A stretch of DNA of 64,000 bases from Knoellia sp. S7-12 (GTDB lineage: Bacteria > Actinomycetota > Actinomycetes > Actinomycetales > Dermatophilaceae). Shown piece by piece: positions 55,429 to 64,000 of this stretch (position 1 is the first letter of the stretch; the number at the start of each line of letters is the position of its first letter). The notes below the pieces were generated by a model, which ran no database searches, was not told the origin of the DNA, and was given only the letters and a program-made list of their open reading frames with translations. Location of the stretch: NCBI RefSeq assembly GCF_040518285.1, contig NZ_CP155449.1:3410001-3474000 (forward strand), in the 5' to 3' direction. Both the position numbers and the translations under genes were made by a program.

Positions 55429-56253
55429 TCAGGCCACGTCGAGGACCCCCGCTGTCACGGGACCTGTGAGGGCAGTGGGATAGAAGGCCTGGATGATGTC
55501 TGATTCCGGGGTGTGCACGTTGATCGCGTTCAGCAATCGCTCGGTCTCAGGGTCGCAGGCGACCCCCAACTCGCGGGAAAGGAGGTCCCGGCAACGGCCC
55601 ATGGCCCGGCGTACCGCATCCTGGCGACCGAGGCCGTGGTTGGCGAGCATGACGAGACGGTAGGCCTCCTCGGAATACCGATCGCGGCGCAGGGCGAGCT
55701 CAGCATGTCGCAGACACGCGGTGCGCTCGCCCTCGACGAGCCAGTCGAGAGCCAGGTTGAGGTGCGCACGGGTCGTGCGGTCTTCATAGACCAGGCGGTC
55801 CTCCTGGGCCCACTCGTCGTAGCGGGCATCCTCGAGCAGGGGTCCGCTGGAGAGCCCGACCGCGGCCGTGAGCAGCTCAAGCCGCTCCTGCCGTGGGGCC
55901 CTCTCGGCTCTGAGCACCAGGTTGTCGAAACGGTCGAGGTCGAGGTCGACCTCCTCCAGGGCGATCCGATACGCGCCCGGCTCCGTGACGATCACCCGAC
56001 GCGCTTGGGCCTGGTCGTCGAACATGCTGTGCCGCAGGACGCACACGTAGGTGTTGATCGTCGCGACGACGTTCCGCGGCTCTTTGCTCTCGGACCAGAG
56101 CGCGGTCGCCATCATGTCGGTCCAGACCCGGTGACCGCGAGCGAGCAGCAGCAGTTCGAGAACGTGTCGGGGCTTGACACCGCCAAGGTCACGGGGACCG
56201 AGCACGCGTTCACCGTCCCGGACCAGAAGTGGTCCGAACATTGAGATCTCCAT
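55429..56253 (-). CDS. BTAD/SARP-type transcriptional regulator
   Basis: 274 residues from ATG 56253. The N-terminal OmpR-like DNA-binding domain (MEISMFGPLLVRDGERVL, KPRHVLELLLLARGHRVWTDMMATALW) leads to the bacterial transcriptional activator domain with TPR-like helices (LRRDRYSEEAYRLVMLANHGLGRQDAVRRAM..CRDLLSRELGVACDPETERLL). No ATPase domain follows, so it is the short SARP class. It is divergent from the oxidase at 56472 and is its likely activator (inference from position). Confidence 0.88.
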   Translation of the reverse strand: MEISMFGPLLVRDGERVLGPRDLGGVKPRHVLELLLLARGHRVWTDMMATALWSESKEPRNVVATINTYVCVLRHSMFDDQAQARRVIVTEPGAYRIALEEVDLDLDRFDNLVLRAERAPRQERLELLTAAVGLSSGPLLEDARYDEWAQEDRLVYEDRTTRAHLNLALDWLVEGERTACLRHAELALRRDRYSEEAYRLVMLANHGLGRQDAVRRAMGRCRDLLSRELGVACDPETERLLNAINVHTPESDIIQAFYPTALTGPVTAGVLDVA

Positions 56254-56471
56254 GCGCCTACCCCTGTCCCTTTCTGCACCCATTCCATCTGGGTGTCAGG
56301 GAACCACTGCGCGTAACGGGGGGCCATCCCCAAAGTGAGTGCCCGAAATTTGGGGGGGCCTGATGGGCGATGCCATGCGGAGTCAAGGGTGCCGAAGCAA
56401 CTAGCCCTCCATCAAAAGGATTGTCAAAGAGGATCTCCCTACGGTGAACTCCCGGATCGAAAGGCGAGGTC

Positions 56472-58055
56472 ATGTCTGTGACGAGGCGAGAGATGCTCGC
56501 GTTCGGGATGCTCTCTGGGGGGGCGATGCTCCTTCCCCTCGAGCGCAGTGTCCTGGCCGCCGGCCAGAACCGGATCGCCGAGAGCGCGCTTCCAGCGCCC
56601 TTCAGAGTGCCCTTTTCCGTGCCGCGGGTGGCCACGAAAGTGAAATCCGTCGGTACCACCGACTACTACTCATTGACGATGCGCGAACAGGCCACGGAGA
56701 TCCTCCCCGGCTTCCGGACCCGGATCTGGGGCTACGACGGGACCTTCCCCGGGCCGACTTTCGACGTCCAGCCGGGCCGGCAGCTGGTGGTGCGGCAGAC
56801 GAACAGGCTTCCTGCATCCCACCCCGTCCTGGGATACACACCCTTCACGTCTGTCCACTTGCACGGGTCGCCGTCCCTGCCCCAGTTCGATGGCTATGCC
56901 AGCGACGTCACATACCCCGGGAGCTGGAAGGACTACCGATACTCGAACCTGTATGGCTCGCGGACCCTCTGGTACCACGACCACGCGGTCCACCACACCG
57001 CCCCGAATGTCTACATGGGGCTGGTGGGAATGTTCCGGACACACGACTCCCTGGAGCAGTCCCTTCCCATCCCGCAGGGGTCCTACGACGTGCCGCTCGT
57101 CATCAGCGACGCCATGTTCGACAGGGAAGGCCAGCTGCTGTACGACGACGACGACCGGTCGGGACTCTTCGGCGACGTCATCCTCGTCAACGGCCGACCG
57201 TGGCCGGTCATGAAAGTCGAGCGACGGAAGTACCGCTTCCGCATCCTCAACGCATCCATCTCGCGAAGCTACCGCTTGCGGCTCGACAGCGGAGAGCCCT
57301 TGGTCGTCATCGGCACCGACGCCGGCCTGACCGCTGCACCGCAGCCGGTGACCAGCCTGCCGCACAGCAACGGAGAGCGCTACGAGGTGGTCATCGACTT
57401 CGCCAAGTACGCGATCGGGCGGCGGGTGACCCTGCGCAACAGCAGCCCGAGGAACAACGTCGACTACACCCACACAGACAAGGTCATGGCTTTCGACGTC
57501 GTCTCCGAGGCCCGAACCACGTCGAAGAACTCGGTCCCCAACGTGCTCAACCCGAACAACGCCATCATGGCGCTGACCCCGACGGCAACCACCCCCACAC
57601 GGAGGTTGGCCCTGGTCCGCCAGGGCGGCCAGTGGACCATCAACAACCTGACCTGGGGCGATGTCGAGGACAGTGACTACACCAGGGTCCTCGCGAACCC
57701 GGCACTGAACGCCGTGGAGATCTGGGAGATCCACAACGATTCGGGCGGTTGGCACCACCCCCTGCACATCCACCTCATCGACTTCAAGATCCTCGACCGC
57801 GAGTTCAACAGGAACGGGGTGAGGGTGGCTCCTCGCCCCCACGAGCGCGGCGCCAAGGACGTCGTGAACGTCGGTGAGAACGAACGCGTCCGGCTCATCA
57901 CCCAGTTCGGTCCACACACTGGCACCTACATGCTCCACTGCCACAACCTCGTGCACGAGGACCACGACATGATGGGCCAGTTCAGGGTGGGTCTGGGTGG
58001 CTACGACCCGATCACGACAGCTCCCGCGCGACCCCTCCCGGCGCCGGAGTTCTGA
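56472..58055 (+). CDS. multicopper oxidase, CotA/bilirubin-oxidase type
   Basis: 527 residues. A Tat signal (VTRREMLAFG, then Ala-rich core) exports it folded. Copper clusters are HLHG (129-132), WYHDHA (167-172), HHPLHIH near 428 and HCHNLVHEDHDMM from 489, with the type 1 axial Met. WYHDH and HCHNLxHED are characteristic of CotA, PhsA and bilirubin oxidases, which oxidise phenols, bilirubin or Mn(II). It differs from the CueO-type enzyme at 2652, lacking a Met-rich loop. The next gene starts six bases after the stop. Confidence 0.94.
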   Translation: MSVTRREMLAFGMLSGGAMLLPLERSVLAAGQNRIAESALPAPFRVPFSVPRVATKVKSVGTTDYYSLTMREQATEILPGFRTRIWGYDGTFPGPTFDVQPGRQLVVRQTNRLPASHPVLGYTPFTSVHLHGSPSLPQFDGYASDVTYPGSWKDYRYSNLYGSRTLWYHDHAVHHTAPNVYMGLVGMFRTHDSLEQSLPIPQGSYDVPLVISDAMFDREGQLLYDDDDRSGLFGDVILVNGRPWPVMKVERRKYRFRILNASISRSYRLRLDSGEPLVVIGTDAGLTAAPQPVTSLPHSNGERYEVVIDFAKYAIGRRVTLRNSSPRNNVDYTHTDKVMAFDVVSEARTTSKNSVPNVLNPNNAIMALTPTATTPTRRLALVRQGGQWTINNLTWGDVEDSDYTRVLANPALNAVEIWEIHNDSGGWHHPLHIHLIDFKILDREFNRNGVRVAPRPHERGAKDVVNVGENERVRLITQFGPHTGTYMLHCHNLVHEDHDMMGQFRVGLGGYDPITTAPARPLPAPEF

Positions 58056-58060
58056 GCGAC

Positions 58061-58585
58061 GTGACCACTACATCGCGCACGGCCACCCCAGGCCCGACCA
58101 TGACGCCCGACTCGCGAGGAGCGGCGACCGGCACGCAGCATTGGGTCGCGTTCGCCTCGGTCCTCGGCGGGGCGATCCACCTGGCGGTGACGCCCGAGCA
58201 CCTCGAGGAGTGGTGGGTCTTCGGCACCTTCTTCATCGTCGTGGGGTGCTTTCAGCTGGCCTTCGCGGCCCTCGTGCTCCGCAGGCCCACCTGGCCCGTC
58301 GCGTTCGCCGGGATCGCCGTCAACCTCGCTGTGGTGCTCGTCTACGTAGCGAGCCGCACCACCGGCCTTCCGATCGAGCCACCGGAGGACATCACCTCGC
58401 ACGCGTGGTCACACGTTGCCGAGGGCGCGGGGCCGGCCGACCTGGCCGCCACCGGGGCCGAGCTGACGGTCGTCTGCCTCCTCGTCACCCTGCTGCCGCC
58501 GCGTCTGCGACGGATGACCGTCAACCTCGTGCTCGTCGCCGGGGCGGGCCTGTGGGTCTTGCGTCTGAGTGGCGCCTTGGGCTGA
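58061..58585 (+). CDS. five-helix membrane protein downstream of oxidase
   Basis: 174 residues from GTG 58061. About five helices (27-41, 52-72, 77-96, 130-145, 153-168) with a short loop rich in Glu/His (PPEDITSHAWSHVAEG). HLAVTPEHLEEWW near helix 1 carries His and Glu that might bind a metal. No family recognised. Overlap with the next gene is TGATG. Confidence 0.75.
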   Translation: MTTTSRTATPGPTMTPDSRGAATGTQHWVAFASVLGGAIHLAVTPEHLEEWWVFGTFFIVVGCFQLAFAALVLRRPTWPVAFAGIAVNLAVVLVYVASRTTGLPIEPPEDITSHAWSHVAEGAGPADLAATGAELTVVCLLVTLLPPRLRRMTVNLVLVAGAGLWVLRLSGALG

Positions 58586-59091
58586 TGGTCGCTCCGGCAG
58601 GCCCTGGCGAACGGACGCCGACTGCCCCGCGCCCGTGGGCGCGCGTGGTGATCCCTTTCCTCCTTCTGGCAGCCGTTCTGCTCGCCAGCGTCGAGTCATT
58701 GCGGGTCGCGTCGGTGAGCATGGAGCCCACGCTCACGGCTGGCGACCACGTCCTCGTCGACAGGCTCACGGCGCGGTGGCACTCGCCGGGCGTGGGCGAC
58801 CTCGTCGTCTTCCGCGATCCCGAACGCCACGATCTCGTGGTCAAGCGCGTCGTCGCCCTGGAAGGGCAGACCGTGGCGTTGGAGGATGCCGTGCTGTTCG
58901 TCGAGGGTGAGGCCCGGCACGAGCCTCAGGTCGACCTGTCACGGATCGACTCCACGTACTTCGGCCCCGTCACTGTGCCGCCAAACGCCGTGTTCGTGTT
59001 GGGAGACAACCGTGCCGAGTCGATCGACTCCCGCAACTACGGGTCCATCCGCGTCGACGACCTTGTTGGACGAGTCGTCCTCACCTTCTGA
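58585..59091 (+). CDS. signal peptidase I (S26)
   Basis: 168 residues from ATG 58585. One N-terminal helix (VIPFLLLAAVLLASVESL) and then the catalytic Ser in SVSMEPTL, Lys in VVKRVVALEGQ, and the box VFVLGDNRAESIDSRNYG. It is shorter than the housekeeping LepB of Actinobacteria. The ATG overlaps the preceding stop, so it is coupled to the oxidase operon and may serve the secreted enzymes here. Confidence 0.9.
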   Translation: MVAPAGPGERTPTAPRPWARVVIPFLLLAAVLLASVESLRVASVSMEPTLTAGDHVLVDRLTARWHSPGVGDLVVFRDPERHDLVVKRVVALEGQTVALEDAVLFVEGEARHEPQVDLSRIDSTYFGPVTVPPNAVFVLGDNRAESIDSRNYGSIRVDDLVGRVVLTF

Positions 59092-59207
59092 GCCTGCAGG
59101 CGTGCGGACGTTCCGACGGCGCCGGCGCATCGCAGAAATCTAAAAGGTATGTCGAAGACGCCCCCGTCAAGGTGTCCAACATCATCACGCAGACAAGGGG
59201 TTGCATC

Positions 59208-62200
59208 ATGGGCACAAGGGTTATCGGTCGCAGTATCGAGAACGCTCTCCGGCGCCGCGTCACGGCCCGTCACTCTTCGGGCAAGAGCGGACGTGCAGAG
59301 CCCGCCGTGAGTGACACTTCCAGGACAGGACCAAGCCCACGGGGCCGGACGCGCACCAAGGTTCTGGCGCTGGGCACCGCAGCGGTCACGGCGAGCTCAC
59401 TGGCACTCGCGTCATGGTCAGGGGTCTCAGCTGCCGCCGCGCCGGTGGGGCAGGGCTTCAACCTGAACGCCTCCGACCTGCGCTTTGTACTCAAGCAGAT
59501 CAAGATCGCGGAGCAGCACGCTGACACTCTGACGGCAGCGAACCCCTGCGGGACCATGCAAGGCGCAGGTGCTGATCAGATCCCGGCAGGCGAGGTGGGT
59601 GAGACCCTTCCCTGGGGACTGCGTCTGATCGATGGGACGTGCAACAACCTCGTGGCCGGCAAGGTCACGGTCGGTGCCGCTGACCAGGACTTCCCCCGGC
59701 TGGTGCCCAAGTCGCTCCAGCCGGCGGAGGACGGCACCACCTACGCGTCCAATGGCGTCACGGTCCGCGACAGCCAGCCCCGTGTCATCAGCAACCTCAT
59801 CGTCGACCAGACGGCCGACAACCCCGCCGCCGTGGACGCGGCTGGCGAGGTGCCCGAGACGACGCCCTCTGGTGCGTTCTTCATCCCGAACGTGGCGCCA
59901 GACGTCGGCCTGTCGGCGCCCTACAACTCCTGGTTCACGCTGTTCGGCCAGTTCTTCGACCACGGCCTCGACCTGGTGAACAAGGGCGGCAACGGCACGG
60001 TCTTCATGCCGCTCAAGACCGATGACCCGCTTTACGTGCCCAACGCGCCGACGAACTTCATGGTCCTCACCCGGGCCACCCACGACGGGAACCACGAGGC
60101 CAACAACCAGACCTCGCCATGGGTGGACCAGAGCCAGACCTACACGTCGCACCCCTCGCACCAGGTGTTCCTGCGCAAGTACGACGACGCCAACCCGGAC
60201 GCGGCGATCGTCGCGCTGCCCATCCGCACCACCGGTGGGCTCCTCACCGGGCCAGGTGGCGGGATGGCCACGTGGGCCGACGTCAAGACGCAGGCCCGGA
60301 CGATGCTCGGCATCGCGCTCACCGATGCAAACGCGATGAGCATCCCGCTGCTCGCCACCGACCCCTACGGTCGCTACCTGCGCGGTCCAGCCAGAGGCCT
60401 GCCGCAGCTCGTCGTGCCTGGTGCGCCGGGAGGCCTCGTCGAGGGAAACCTGACGACTCCCGTGAGCACCGCCGGCGCGACGCCGACCGGCCACGCCTTC
60501 CTGGACGACATCGCGCACAACGCCGTGCCAAAGGCCGGCTCGACGCCCGACCCCGACAGTGTCGTGACCCCCAACCTCGTCGTGTGCGAGGCGCCGGGGT
60601 TCCCGACGGGCTGCGTCAACCAGTACGACAACGAGATGTTGGACGCACACTTCATCGCCGGTGACGGCCGCGTCAACGAGAACATCGGTCTCACCTCCGT
60701 CCACCACGTCTTCCACTCCGAGCACAACCGCCTCGTCCAGGACATCCAGCAGAAGATCCAGGGCACGGACGCGGCACGCACCGGAGCGCTGCTGACCGCA
60801 GCCGAGGAGGCCGACTGGAAGGCGAGCCGCTACACCGCTCGTGACGGCAGTTACGACTACGGCGAGCGCCTCTTCCAGGCTGCCCGCTTCGTCACCGAGA
60901 TGGAGTACCAGCACCTGGCCTTCGAGGAGTTCATCCGCAAGGTGCAACCGCTGGTGAACCCCTTCGGTGAGGGTGGGACGGGCTACAACACGGCCATCAA
61001 CCCCGCCATCAAGGCCGAGTTCGCCCACGCGGTCTACCGCTTCGGTCACTCGATGCTCACCGAGTCCGTCGACCGAGTCCGTGCCAACGGCACCCGTGAC
61101 GACATCCCCTTGCTCACGGCGTTCCTCAACCCACCATCCTTCATGGCCGGTGGCAGGACTCCGGAGCAGGCAGCCGGCGACGTGGTGCGTGGCATGACCC
61201 GTCAGGTCGGCAACGAGCTCGACGAGTTCGTCACCGAGGCTCTCCGCAACCAGCTCCTCGGCCTGCCGCTCGACCTCGCCGCCCTCAACATGGCCCGGGC
61301 CCGTGACACCGGCACCCCGAGCCTCAACGCGGCTCGGCGCTCGTTCTACGCGGCATCGGGCAACTCGTCGCTGGCGCCGTACCAGAGCTGGGCCGACTTC
61401 TCATTCAGCATCAAGCACGCGAAGTCGCTCAACAACTTCATCGCCGCCTACGGGACACACCCGTCCATCATCGCGGCGACCACCACGGTCGCCAAGCGGG
61501 CCGCCGCGGACGCTCTCGTCTACGGCGAAGCTGGGCCTGACGGAGTGCTGACCAACGTCCCCAACGCTCCGGACCCCGAGGTCGACGAGACTCAGGACAA
61601 CATCCCGGCTGCCTCCGTGCCCGCGGACCGCTACGCCTTCCTCAACAGCGCACCGCACCAGGTGACCAACCCCACGACGGGTGTCACCACCACCGTCCAC
61701 ACGAACTGGGTCGACCCCGGCAACACGACCAACACGGGAGTGGACCGCATCGACCTGTGGACCGGTGGTCTCGCCGAGAAGCAGCACGTCTTCGGTGGCC
61801 TGCTCGGACCGACCTTCAACTACGTGTTCGAGTCGCAGATGGAGGACCTGCAGTTCGGCGACCGGTTCTACTACCTGTCCCGCACCGCCGGCCTCAACAT
61901 GCTGACCCAGCTCGAGGGGAACTCGTTCGCCGAGCTGATCCAGCGCAACACGGACGTCAGCGGCCTGCCGGCCGACTCGTTCTCTCGGCCAGCCTTCACC
62001 TTCGACCTGGCCAACCTGGGCACCACCGGCGCCGTCCTCGACGACCCGGCGACGCCCTACAACGAGTCGACCCTGCTCACGCGCATGCCGGACGGCACCA
62101 TCCGCTACGGCGGCCCGGAGCACGTCGTCTTCAACGGCACCAGCGGCAACAACCGCGTCTGGTCCAGCGAGGGTGACGACACCTACCGCGGCAACGACGG

Positions 62201-64000
62201 CAACGACTGGTTCCAGGGTGGTGACGGCAACGACAACCACATCGGTGGTCTCGGCGACGACATCCTGCTCGACTCCAACGGCGACGACACCATCAAGGGC
62301 GGCGACGGCAACGACACGCTGTCGTCCGGTCAGGGCTTCGGAGGCGACCTGCTCCAGGGTGGCCGCGACAACGACGTCATCGTCCACGGCAACGACCTGG
62401 CCGAATCCTTCGGCGGGCCAGGCAACGACTGGGTGCTCGGCGGAGCCGGTGACGACACGGTCTTCGGCGACGACGGCGACGACTGGATTGAGAGTGGTGC
62501 GACGGTCACCGGTACCGGTGGTGGCGCATTCAACCTGCTGCAGGGCGACAACGGCGCCCCGTTCCAGGACGACCCGAACGAGGCCGGACATGACGTCCTC
62601 ATCGGGTACGGCGGTGAGACCGACAACGACGCCGAAGGTGGCGACGACGTCATGCTCAACGGCCCCGGCATCCAGCGCAACGAGGGCATGCTCGGGTTCG
62701 ACTACGCCACACACGACGGGGACCTCGCAGCTGCGGACTCCGACATGGCGCTCACCGGCCTCCTGCCGCCGAGCGTCGAGACCAACAAGGACCGGTTCGA
62801 CTTCGTCGAGACGTTGTCCGGGTGGAACCTCAACGACACCCTGCGGGGCGACGACCGTGACGCGGCCGCCATGGTCGGCCACGAGCTCACTGCCGCCGGC
62901 AGTGCCCGCGTGACCGGTCTCAGCGCCGTCCTCGGTGGTGCCACGACGTTCACCGGCGGCAACATCCTCATGGGTGGTGCCGGCAGCGACCTCATCGAGG
63001 GCCGCGGTGGCAACGACGTCATCGACGGCGACTCGCAGCTCAACGTGCGCATCAGCGTCCGGAGCGGGGTCACCGAGCCGACGACCCAGATCGACAGCGT
63101 CGAGACGCTCGCCGCCGTCACGCCACGAGTGATCGCTGGCACGATCAACCCGGGTCAGCTGCGCATTGTCAGGGAGATTCAGACCCCGGCGAACGGAACT
63201 GCCATCGACACGGCGATCTTCACCGGTCCTCGTGCCGAGTACGACGTCACGTTCGGCGCGGCGGCGACGACCGTGGTGCACGCCCGAGGCACGGCCGTCG
63301 ACGGCACCGACACACTGCGTCGCGTCGAACGGCTCCGGTTCTCGGACGGCGACATCGCCGTCCCGGCACCCGCCACATTGGCCGCCGCTCCGACGGCCGT
63401 CACCGCGACAGCGGGCAACGCTCAAGCGACCGTCGCTTGGACAGCTCCCACGGACAACGGCGGCTCGCCCATCACGGGATACCAGGTCCGGGTGGCCGTT
63501 GGCACCACCCTCGTCCGGCTAGTCAACCTCACCGGAACTGCAACGAGCACGACGGTGACGGGGCTGACCAACGGTACGGCGTACAACTTCCGGATCCGCG
63601 CCGTGACCGCAGTCGGTCTCGGGGCGGTCTCCGCGCCGTCCAACACGATCACACCCATCGCCCCGACGAACCTGCCGACAGCTCCCGGGACCCCCGTGGC
63701 AACGGTCGGGAACCTTTCGGCGGGCCTCACCTGGACCGCTCCCACGAACGACGGCGGCTCGCCCATCACGGGATACCAGGTCCGGGTGTCCACGGGCACC
63801 ACCCTCGTCCGGCTAGTCAACCTCACCGGAACTGCAACGAGCACGACGGTGACGGGGCTGACCAACGGTACGGCGTACAACTTCCGGATCCGCGCCGTGA
63901 CCGCAGTCGGTCTCGGGGCGGTCTCCGCGCCGTCCAACACGATCACTGCGATTGGTGTCCCCAGCGCTCCGGGCTCGGTCACCGCGACCGCCGGTAATGC
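59208..64000 (+). CDS. giant heme peroxidase with RTX repeats and FnIII domains (3' end outside)
   Basis: Open to the window end: 1,597 residues so far. A 50-residue basic N-terminus and a hydrophobic stretch (LALGTAAVTASSLALASW) suggest export. Animal-type peroxidase follows: distal His252 in FGQFFDHG, His569 in EYQHLAFEEF, and proximal His614 in YRFGHSML. RTX repeats (GGDGNDxx type, about residues 985-1110, more near 1255) bind Ca2+. FnIII domains start at about residue 1389. RTX heme peroxidases include MopA, linked to Mn(II) oxidation. The start ATG 59208 is the only good one; no RBS is strong. Confidence 0.9.
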   Translation, partial: MGTRVIGRSIENALRRRVTARHSSGKSGRAEPAVSDTSRTGPSPRGRTRTKVLALGTAAVTASSLALASWSGVSAAAAPVGQGFNLNASDLRFVLKQIKIAEQHADTLTAANPCGTMQGAGADQIPAGEVGETLPWGLRLIDGTCNNLVAGKVTVGAADQDFPRLVPKSLQPAEDGTTYASNGVTVRDSQPRVISNLIVDQTADNPAAVDAAGEVPETTPSGAFFIPNVAPDVGLSAPYNSWFTLFGQFFDHGLDLVNKGGNGTVFMPLKTDDPLYVPNAPTNFMVLTRATHDGNHEANNQTSPWVDQSQTYTSHPSHQVFLRKYDDANPDAAIVALPIRTTGGLLTGPGGGMATWADVKTQARTMLGIALTDANAMSIPLLATDPYGRYLRGPARGLPQLVVPGAPGGLVEGNLTTPVSTAGATPTGHAFLDDIAHNAVPKAGSTPDPDSVVTPNLVVCEAPGFPTGCVNQYDNEMLDAHFIAGDGRVNENIGLTSVHHVFHSEHNRLVQDIQQKIQGTDAARTGALLTAAEEADWKASRYTARDGSYDYGERLFQAARFVTEMEYQHLAFEEFIRKVQPLVNPFGEGGTGYNTAINPAIKAEFAHAVYRFGHSMLTESVDRVRANGTRDDIPLLTAFLNPPSFMAGGRTPEQAAGDVVRGMTRQVGNELDEFVTEALRNQLLGLPLDLAALNMARARDTGTPSLNAARRSFYAASGNSSLAPYQSWADFSFSIKHAKSLNNFIAAYGTHPSIIAATTTVAKRAAADALVYGEAGPDGVLTNVPNAPDPEVDETQDNIPAASVPADRYAFLNSAPHQVTNPTTGVTTTVHTNWVDPGNTTNTGVDRIDLWTGGLAEKQHVFGGLLGPTFNYVFESQMEDLQFGDRFYYLSRTAGLNMLTQLEGNSFAELIQRNTDVSGLPADSFSRPAFTFDLANLGTTGAVLDDPATPYNESTLLTRMPDGTIRYGGPEHVVFNGTSGNNRVWSSEGDDTYRGNDGNDWFQGGDGNDNHIGGLGDDILLDSNGDDTIKGGDGNDTLSSGQGFGGDLLQGGRDNDVIVHGNDLAESFGGPGNDWVLGGAGDDTVFGDDGDDWIESGATVTGTGGGAFNLLQGDNGAPFQDDPNEAGHDVLIGYGGETDNDAEGGDDVMLNGPGIQRNEGMLGFDYATHDGDLAAADSDMALTGLLPPSVETNKDRFDFVETLSGWNLNDTLRGDDRDAAAMVGHELTAAGSARVTGLSAVLGGATTFTGGNILMGGAGSDLIEGRGGNDVIDGDSQLNVRISVRSGVTEPTTQIDSVETLAAVTPRVIAGTINPGQLRIVREIQTPANGTAIDTAIFTGPRAEYDVTFGAAATTVVHARGTAVDGTDTLRRVERLRFSDGDIAVPAPATLAAAPTAVTATAGNAQATVAWTAPTDNGGSPITGYQVRVAVGTTLVRLVNLTGTATSTTVTGLTNGTAYNFRIRAVTAVGLGAVSAPSNTITPIAPTNLPTAPGTPVATVGNLSAGLTWTAPTNDGGSPITGYQVRVSTGTTLVRLVNLTGTATSTTVTGLTNGTAYNFRIRAVTAVGLGAVSAPSNTITAIGVPSAPGSVTATAGN
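63457..63946 (+). repeat. near-identical FnIII repeat units, 294-bp period
   Basis: The segment 63457-63652 recurs at 63751-63946 with about five differences in 196 bp; the period of 294 bp equals 98 codons. A third unit begins near 63961. The recent sequence identity suggests repeat expansion or gene conversion, which would change protein length. Confidence 0.9.

Noticed and set aside
61401..63425. 674-codon open frame on the minus strand
   Set aside because: It lies opposite the RTX region of the peroxidase; its Val/Asp-rich composition mirrors Gly-Asp repeats.

Overview
The window is high-GC, gene-dense DNA from an actinobacterium. Several traits point to the Micrococcales, and I infer something near the Intrasporangiaceae: frequent GTG starts, an IdeR-type repressor, actinobacterial families (DUF2530, DUF3027, XPB helicase with its companion, WXG100, DUF4031) and a c-di-AMP riboswitch before a cell-wall hydrolase. 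I saw no rRNA, tRNA, CRISPR array, integrase or insertion sequence. Coordinates were read by eye; sites may be off by a base or two.

Region 1 (1-9.2 kb) is a copper-handling block. It holds a two-component pair, a SHOCT protein, a Tat-type multicopper oxidase, small His-rich membrane proteins, a DUF305 lipoprotein, a BNR-type lipoprotein, CopZ and a YibE/F membrane protein. A tandem repeat CTTCA-N6-CTTCA occurs before three of its transcription units and is the likely site of the local response regulator. A CsoR-type palindrome precedes copZ. The C-terminal stub of a heavy-metal P-type ATPase remains at about 4999-5154, so an exporter was probably lost.

Region 2 (9.2-30 kb) is chromosomal backbone. 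It has two secreted cell-wall proteins sharing a Lys-Pro linker, IdeR, three MFS transporters, citrate synthase, SerC, a MarR-MFS-microprotein operon, an NCS2 permease, a CSD-DUF3027-DUF2530 operon, an aldose epimerase, an HMG-CoA-lyase-type protein, and the XPB helicase with its companion. Near-perfect palindromes sit between convergent genes at 16.75, 20.3 and 26.5 kb; two share the same outer sequence.

Region 3 (30-55 kb) carries an LURP-one-like protein, a MazEF-like toxin-antitoxin with its operator, a two-component system followed by HtrA, a DUF2339-like protein, an HD hydrolase, a decayed amidase, DedA, DUF4031, WXG100, a MacB-like ABC transporter, divergent xylR/xylA, groL with two CIRCE operators, a broken secreted protein, a glycerophosphodiesterase and a kinase with two receiver proteins.

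Region 4 (55-64 kb) looks like an oxidative secretion module. A BTAD/SARP-type regulator is divergent from a second, CotA/bilirubin-oxidase-like multicopper oxidase. Downstream come a membrane protein, an S26 signal peptidase and a very large animal-type heme peroxidase with RTX repeats and FnIII domains that runs off the window. The pairing resembles the two enzyme classes linked to bacterial Mn(II) oxidation.

A 7-mer, GGCATAC/GTATGCC, occurs about 40 times between 9.2 and 54.1 kb but is almost absent from both flanks. This suggests that regions 1 and 4 have a different history from the core.
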